Assembly: GCA_005223375.1 (NCBI GenBank)
Contig: RXOD01006320.1
Location: forward strand, 1-10,699
Direction: 5' to 3'
Length of the DNA stretch: 10,699 nucleotides
From: Amoebophrya sp. AT5.2
Lineage: Eukaryota; Sar; Dinophyceae; Syndiniales; Amoebophryaceae
Part shown: positions 6,656 through 10,699 of the stretch, piece after piece
How positions within the stretch are numbered: position 1 is the stretch's first letter
How the letters are laid out: each line of letters opens with the position of its first letter
The notes under the pieces: model-generated
Seen by the model: only the letters and a program-made list of their open reading frames with translations
Databases searched by the model: none
What the model was told of the DNA's origin: nothing
Program-made: the position numbers and the translations under genes

Positions 6656-6690
6656 TGTACGTTCTTTAGGATTTTGACGTACACTAGTGT
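6656..6690. promoter_or_regulatory. Dyad plus palindrome upstream of the aminotransferase start
   Basis: TGTACGT (6656-6662) and ACGTACA (6677-6683) are exact reverse complements separated by 14 nt. The right arm overlaps the perfect 10-nt palindrome ACACTAGTGT (6681-6690). The group lies 67-101 nt upstream of the aminotransferase ATG, where a promoter or leader structure would be expected. This is a positional argument only; no known factor site is recognised. Confidence 0.3.
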
Positions 6691-7758
6691 TGGGTAGTGA
6701 TGCTGATCCTACACCTCTATGGATTGATGAAAACAAAACGGCTTTCCTGGTACCCACTCCTCACCACAACGCACAAGGTAGCAGACTCGTAGCTCTCGCA
6801 ATAGGAAAAGGGGTAAGCTCCGTCTGAACCCCCAGAAATCGGACTCGAAAAGAAAAAACGCGAAGATCTTCCTGAACAACGTGACTTTCTTGTCAAGCTG
6901 TACCAACCCCCACCTTCATCGGATGGAGGGCGGCGTCCACTTGACTTTTCAGATCGATAGAGTTCGCTGTCTGGGTTAGTAAGTACTTCAACTGTTAAAT
7001 TGATGCCAACGGTTTTTTTCTATTCGAACGGGGCTACAGCAAGCCCCGACGAATGTGCGAACGCGTTCCTTGTACCACTCGATCGGTCGACCGTCCCCGC
7101 CCAGGCAATGGAAGAATCCACCTCTCATCTTCGGTGCCTGCTGCGTTCGCCCCATCCCATCATCCCGCGGCGACCGGGTACAATTCGTGAATCGCATTCG
7201 GCGATTGGAAGCTGTCGCGTAGTTCTAATAATGTACGGGTGCGCCGCGTCGTGGGAAAGGTCTCTACCTGAGTCCAGGGGACGTCGACGAGGACGCTCGC
7301 CCGCCCCCCCCCTCGACGGCGCGGAATAATAAATCTCTCGGAAAATGTTCAACCAAACTTCCTCCCAAAAGCCAAAGAATATAGCCGCAACCCAAATCTG
7401 TGACCAACTGTTGTACTTTTGGGTGTGTTTGTTGCAGTGGTGAGTTGTGAACCTCCTGTCGTGCACCGTAAAGACTTTCAGTTCAAGTTTATTTCACAAC
7501 GAAGACGCCTCTCGTCCCGACTTCTGACAACTAGCAATAGCAGTTCGTCCCACGACCGCTCCGCGCCCGTCCGTGTCTTCCACGAGACCAAACCGCTTGA
7601 TCTTGAATTCGTAAATCTTTTGTAGCTATAGTCAGTTTTCGATGTAGCAAATTTTTCACCACTGGTAGAAAGAGTTCTGCTCAATAAATGACAATCACGT
7701 AGGGGTGAAACCTGTACAGAAGTACAGAAGAAAGAGCATCCATATCATTAGTCTGCGA

Positions 7759-8058
7759 CTAGCTGCTGCGATCATATCCATGCTGCACGGGTTCATCGCC
7801 GTCGCCAGCTCGGAGTGCGACGCTGGGGCAACATTGACTCATCGTGTGGATTATAAAGATTACTCGCTTCACACATGAAAGACAACGGTCTACCCAAAAT
7901 AAATGCGAACCTTTCAGGCTGGAGGGTCGTGACAGATCTAGAGGTAGCCTCCGAGTTCGACACGCTCCAGCCCTCCCCACCACCCCAAAAACTACAAGTA
8001 ACCGTATGATAAATCCCAGCATACGTACAGAGCTAAAGCCAGTGTGTCTTTCCTCCAT
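7759..8058 (-). CDS. Candidate small secreted protein (weak)
   Basis: An ATG-initiated minus-strand frame of 99 codons. From the second ATG (8022-8020) the translation begins with a typical secretory leader, MLGFIIRLLVVFGVVGRAGA, ending in a G-x-A-type cleavage site just before Cys. The remaining roughly 67 residues contain five cysteines (CRTRR, DRCLSC, SQCC) and are basic. No family is recognised. A small, cysteine-bearing exported protein would fit a parasitic or interactive lifestyle, but the hydrophobic run also coincides with a T/G-rich stretch of DNA. It lies in the long spacer and shares the strand of the supported genes. Evidence is limited to the ATG, the leader and the strand. Confidence 0.22.
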   Translation of the reverse strand: MEERHTGFSSVRMLGFIIRLLVVFGVVGRAGACRTRRLPLDLSRPSSLKGSHLFWVDRCLSCVKRVIFIIHTMSQCCPSVALRAGDGDEPVQHGYDRSS

Positions 8059-8581
8059 CCTACCCGACTTTGTTCCGAGTCCTACGTTTTGTGGTAAATC
8101 TCAGCAAATGAAATCTGATGCCGTAAAGGTAAAAACGACCTGGACCTCCTAGTTCAATATCAATAATCACCGTAGATCTCTCCTGATTTCTACGATCGAA
8201 TTCGAAAGAAATCTCAGAGGTCTGTCACAACCTAGTAGATTTCGCATCGCAGACAACGAACAGTAGTACTTCTGCCAGCTGCTGCATTGGGTTCTCAAAC
8301 AACAGTACTCCCACGTCCTGCTGCAGCAGCCGATTTACGGCGAGTCGTCCGCCGGCGAGCCGCACGTAGTGGCCGGGGACCCGTGTACGCGGTACGCAGC
8401 CGCCGTCGCGTTTCCCAACACAGCGGAGCTGCTACTCGTTTTCGTAGTCGTCGTCGTCGATATCGTCTGGAGTGGCGGAAGTGGAAAAATAAACGATCTT
8501 CATCACCGTGCGGAAACTACGCGAGGGCGAGAAGTAGCGAAGTGCTAGCGTACCCGTACATGTACAAAAGCAAAGAAGATA

Positions 8582-8944
8582 TTAAAATTGAATTGATACT
8601 TTCTTCCCGTTCTTCCCTTCCACGATTGTGGTGACTGTGTGCGTGCGCGGGTGCACCAGGATGTGTTTCACGCCCGAGTCCCCAGTTGGAAACGCCCTGC
8701 CGATAAGGAGCGGCTTCGCGTTCTCCTTGGTGTTGTCCTTCCGCACGGCCTTCTTCATCGCTGGCGCGATGGTGGCGGTGGAGCTCTTCGAGGCGGGGGC
8801 GGACGTGCCGGACTTAGTCAGGTTCTTGAGCTCCGTGCCCCACTTGGTCGTCGTTTTGGTCCAGTCGGTGCCCCACTTTGTGGTCGGCCGGGGCCGGGTG
8901 GGCGACACGTGCATGTTCCCTCGGATCGCGCTGTACGGAAACAT
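8582..8944 (-). CDS. Small basic Thr/Lys-rich protein of unknown function
   Basis: A 120-residue ORF, ATG at 8944 (context TCAAAATGT) to TAA at 8584-8582. I recognise no family. The N-terminal part carries three spaced copies of a short motif: TKWGT at 22-26, TKWGT at 33-37 and a weaker TKSGT at 43-47, about 11 residues apart. A linker rich in Ser, Thr, Ala and Lys follows (48-76). The last 45 residues (KPLLIGRAF onward, including HILVHPRTHTV and GKNGKKVSIQF) look like short beta strands joined by turns. By rough count it has over 20 Lys/Arg and about six Asp/Glu, so it should be strongly basic, as in nucleic-acid-binding proteins. There is no signal peptide or membrane segment. Coding-like GC content, a proper ATG and shared orientation support it. 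Confidence 0.5.
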   Translation of the reverse strand: MFPYSAIRGNMHVSPTRPRPTTKWGTDWTKTTTKWGTELKNLTKSGTSAPASKSSTATIAPAMKKAVRKDNTKENAKPLLIGRAFPTGDSGVKHILVHPRTHTVTTIVEGKNGKKVSIQF

Positions 8945-9641
8945 TTTGATTCGATTTCAATGACGCGGCTACCTACTACTACGCTTCTCGTTGAAAGTGT
9001 ACGTGTTGATCCTTGCTGCTCAAAAAGCTCATCCGCACAACTCAATCAATCTCAATGCAAAGCCCTAGAACTACAAATTTTGAAACGTTGATTTTTATTG
9101 CCGATGCCGAATAACTTCTAAAAAAGAATACTTACACGAGGCCATAGAGAAGATCGCGGTCTATCAGCGTCAGCAGCTCTAGCTGTATAAGTAATGCGAA
9201 TGCGAATCGAATGAAATAAACGGGTTGCAAACTTACATACAACATGTCCGTAAAGCAGTGGGAGGTGTCGAAAGTGACCCAGCTCCCCAGACGAACTCTC
9301 GGTGGCGACATCTCTCGAGGAATCGCTCCTTCTTCCAACCCACGACTTCAACATTCCGAAAGGACTACGTACTGGATCGCTGATACACCCCCAAACGGAT
9401 GCAACAAGAGCAAGCGCTGCGCTCACGTTCTCGAAATGCGTCCAAACGCTCAAAAACAAGCAATCAAATACTGCCCCTCGTGTTCCTTCTCGAGTTGGCA
9501 GTTTGACGTTGGCGCAGCGGCCGGGAGCGAAGCGGTGCACGCCCTGATTTTCTCAGACGCCCTCTGTTCGGTTCATGTGCTCACGAGCTCTCCCTAAAAA
9601 ATTAACATTTTCAGTGCCCGCAAGTCCAAACGCGCCCACAT
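8945..9641. other. Spacer between the small basic gene and the FG-rich gene
   Basis: This gap should contain the promoter of the small basic gene and the 3' end of the FG-rich gene. It is AT-rich near 8945-9240. A plus-strand ATG frame at 9244-9597 (117 codons, with a CPSC pair) is present and is listed separately at low confidence. No RNA gene or repeat was found. Confidence 0.5.
9244..9597 (+). CDS. Candidate plus-strand ORF (weak)
   Basis: A 117-codon frame from ATG (context ACAACATGTC) to TAA. The protein has six cysteines, including CNKSKRC and a YCPSC pair, which superficially resembles a metal-binding cluster, but spacing and surrounding residues match no zinc finger I know. There is no signal peptide. 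It would converge on the FG-rich gene, ending 45 nt from that gene's stop. It is the only such ORF in this spacer but points against the otherwise uniform minus-strand order, so chance is a good alternative. Confidence 0.2.
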   Translation: MSVKQWEVSKVTQLPRRTLGGDISRGIAPSSNPRLQHSERTTYWIADTPPNGCNKSKRCAHVLEMRPNAQKQAIKYCPSCSFSSWQFDVGAAAGSEAVHALIFSDALCSVHVLTSSP

Positions 9642-10699
9642 CTATCCAAACAAGAGGCTCAGCATCGTCAGGAGGTGTTCCGGGTATTTGACGCCTTCGT
9701 ACCCCTGGAACACCTCTGCGGCGGTCTCCGAGAGAGCCACCGTGCCTCCGCCGAAGTTGCACCTGTACTGCTTTCCGTGCCGCATGCCCCGTGCCGGTGG
9801 CTGGTTCATCTTCGCCTTCGCAAAAGTAGCCGCCTCCGCAACCGTCAACAGTGCGGGGAACCGCGCAAAACCGGAAGTCGCGTGGTTCGCCTGCAGGAAA
9901 TTCGCGTCTCCTGTGCCCTGCTCCACGTCTTCCGGCGCGAGCAGCATGGCCGAGAGCTCCGAAATCTGCTCCAGCGCCCAGAGGCCGTGCGGCTGCGGGA
10001 TCGAGACGTCCGTTTGCGGCCGGTGGAACAAGTACTGCAGAAAGGGCTGCGGAATCAGCAGAAGTGGAGTGAGCGTGATGGCGCCGCGTCCACTGCTCTC
10101 GTTGAGGCTTCGAACCAAGCCGGCGCTCGCACTGGCCCACGCGGCAAGGTGCTGGCGGCAGTCCCGGACGATCCTCTCCCTACTGATGTCCCGGTCCTCG
10201 AGCAGTTCAGGTAAAGAGTACACGGAAGTTGTGCCCTTCCACGCCGCGTGGTCCGCGTGATCACCATGCTCCTTCCTAAGAATGTCCTTGACCGCACGCT
10301 TTTCTTCCTCGTCCACAGCCAGGTAAACGCAGCTCGCAACCGGGCGCCGCAGCTGCTGCTCGAGAAGGCGCCTCGTAGCGAAATAGTCCGACCCACACAC
10401 GAGCCGAATCGCGTCCCCCGGAGGAGCGCGATACGGGCCGCACAGCTGGGCCTGCAGCTGCGTCGCGCCGCCCGGGGGATTGTTCGAGAAGTTTGACACC
10501 GCAGCGGACGATGACGAACCGAAACCGCCGCCGAACGTACCGAAAGTCGGCAGGTGGCCGGCCCGATTGGTGCCGAACTGAGAAGTAGAAAACTGCAGCT
10601 GCGCGGCCGCGCCGAACGACCCTTGGGAATTTTGACCATAAGGACCGGGGCGAGTGTTCAGCCGCTGGGGAGCAAAGTGTTGCTGCTGCTGCTGCTGCT
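9642..10699 (-). CDS. FG- and Gln-rich protein, C-terminal part, possible nucleoporin (runs off right edge)
   Basis: The frame is open from the window edge to TAG at 9644-9642 and gives 351 visible residues; the N-terminus lies outside. It starts inside a polyglutamine run (CAG repeats), followed by a Gly/Ser/Asn/Gln-rich segment with FG dipeptides (SFGA, QFGT, TFGTFGGGFG, visible residues 27-60), as in intrinsically disordered FG nucleoporins that line the nuclear pore. From about residue 80 the sequence becomes structured: mostly helical with charged stretches (TRRLLEQQLRRP, DEEEKRAVKDIL, SRERIVRDCRQHL), then PLLLIPQPFLQYLF and a C-terminus ending in LLFG. I cannot match this part to a named nucleoporin. 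The nucleoporin call rests on the FG/Gln composition, and another disordered Gln-rich regulator is possible. A GTG at 10499 is not a plausible start because the coding signal continues upstream of it. Confidence 0.55.
   Translation of the reverse strand, partial: QQQQQQHFAPQRLNTRPGPYGQNSQGSFGAAAQLQFSTSQFGTNRAGHLPTFGTFGGGFGSSSSAAVSNFSNNPPGGATQLQAQLCGPYRAPPGDAIRLVCGSDYFATRRLLEQQLRRPVASCVYLAVDEEEKRAVKDILRKEHGDHADHAAWKGTTSVYSLPELLEDRDISRERIVRDCRQHLAAWASASAGLVRSLNESSGRGAITLTPLLLIPQPFLQYLFHRPQTDVSIPQPHGLWALEQISELSAMLLAPEDVEQGTGDANFLQANHATSGFARFPALLTVAEAATFAKAKMNQPPARGMRHGKQYRCNFGGGTVALSETAAEVFQGYEGVKYPEHLLTMLSLLFG
10679..10699 (-). repeat. CAG microsatellite coding polyglutamine, cut by window edge
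   Basis: The last 21 plus-strand bases are GCT repeats apart from one GTT variant near the left end, and read as Gln codons (CAG with one CAA) in the FG-rich gene. The array continues beyond the window, so its full length is unknown. Pure CAG runs of this kind are prone to length change. Confidence 0.8.

Larger units (their letters stand above)
6590..8581. other. Two-kilobase spacer with no supported gene
   Basis: Most open frames here begin at TTG or GTG (for example 7125-7466 minus, 7478-7684 minus, 8287-8634 plus) and give no recognisable protein. A plus-strand frame with ATG at 7003 runs to 7329 but has no domain. The only frame with a biological hint is the minus-strand ORF at 7759-8058, listed separately. 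Local structures include a C8 run in the Pro/Arg-rich GC patch near 7305, an imperfect 15-nt inverted repeat (7925-7939 and 8218-8232) and a GATTTCT...AGAAATC stem (8185-8213) enclosing TCGAATTCGA. Confidence 0.5.

Noticed and set aside
7003..7329. Plus-strand 108-codon ATG frame
   Set aside because: No recognisable domain; the C-terminal Arg/Pro run reflects a local GC patch, and a minus-strand frame is equally open there.
7650..7675. TTTTTCACCACTGGTAGAAAG, which resembles parts of both ends of aminotransferase intron 1
   Set aside because: Only short pieces match (TTTCACC and TGGTAGAA) and they are in an arrangement unlike the intron ends; probably coincidence.
8287..8634. Plus-strand Arg-rich frame
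   Set aside because: It starts at TTG, its Arg runs come from CGT/CGC repeats, and it overlaps the end of the better-supported small basic gene.
1..10699. tRNA, rRNA, CRISPR array or bacterial mobile element
   Set aside because: I scanned for T-loop GTTCRA patterns, regularly spaced identical repeats and transposase motifs and saw none that held up; only eye inspection was possible.

Overview
This window looks like nuclear DNA from a gene-dense microbial eukaryote, not a bacterium or virus. One gene needs two GT-AG introns to give a complete enzyme, intergenic gaps are several hundred bases to 2 kb, no Shine-Dalgarno or operon structure is visible, and the proteins have eukaryotic traits (an FG-rich protein, acidic low-complexity tails, predicted secretory leaders). 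Every gene I can support lies on the minus strand. Unidirectional gene blocks, BspA-like repeat proteins and introns with complementary ends together suggest an alveolate, perhaps a dinoflagellate or syndinian such as Amoebophrya. That placement is inference.

Layout, left to right (transcription runs right to left). 1-318: start of a putative secreted Gly/Arg/His/Gln-rich protein running off the left edge. 319-1253: no convincing gene. 1254-2090: membrane-anchored nitroreductase-family protein, close in motif pattern to the YdjA type. 2091-2875: spacer with tandem start-stop upstream ATGs and a T/G-rich tract. 2876-4312: BspA-like (DUF285) repeat protein with an acidic tail built from two 21-residue repeats. 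4313-5060: spacer. 5061-6589: branched-chain amino acid aminotransferase in three exons, 414 residues after splicing. 6590-8581: long spacer with a dyad just upstream of the aminotransferase and one weak secretory ORF. 8582-8944: small, very basic Thr/Lys-rich protein of unknown function. 8945-9641: spacer with one weak plus-strand ORF. 9642-10699: C-terminal 351 residues of a protein with polyglutamine and FG dipeptides, possibly a nucleoporin, running off the right edge.

The genes do not form an obvious pathway. They mix metabolism (aminotransferase, nitroreductase), a possible protein-interaction scaffold, a possible nuclear-pore protein and small uncharacterised proteins. The signal I find most worth following is in the aminotransferase introns. 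Both have complementary ends that include or straddle the splice sites, as expected of transposon-like introner elements. No transposase, CRISPR array, tRNA or rRNA gene was seen.
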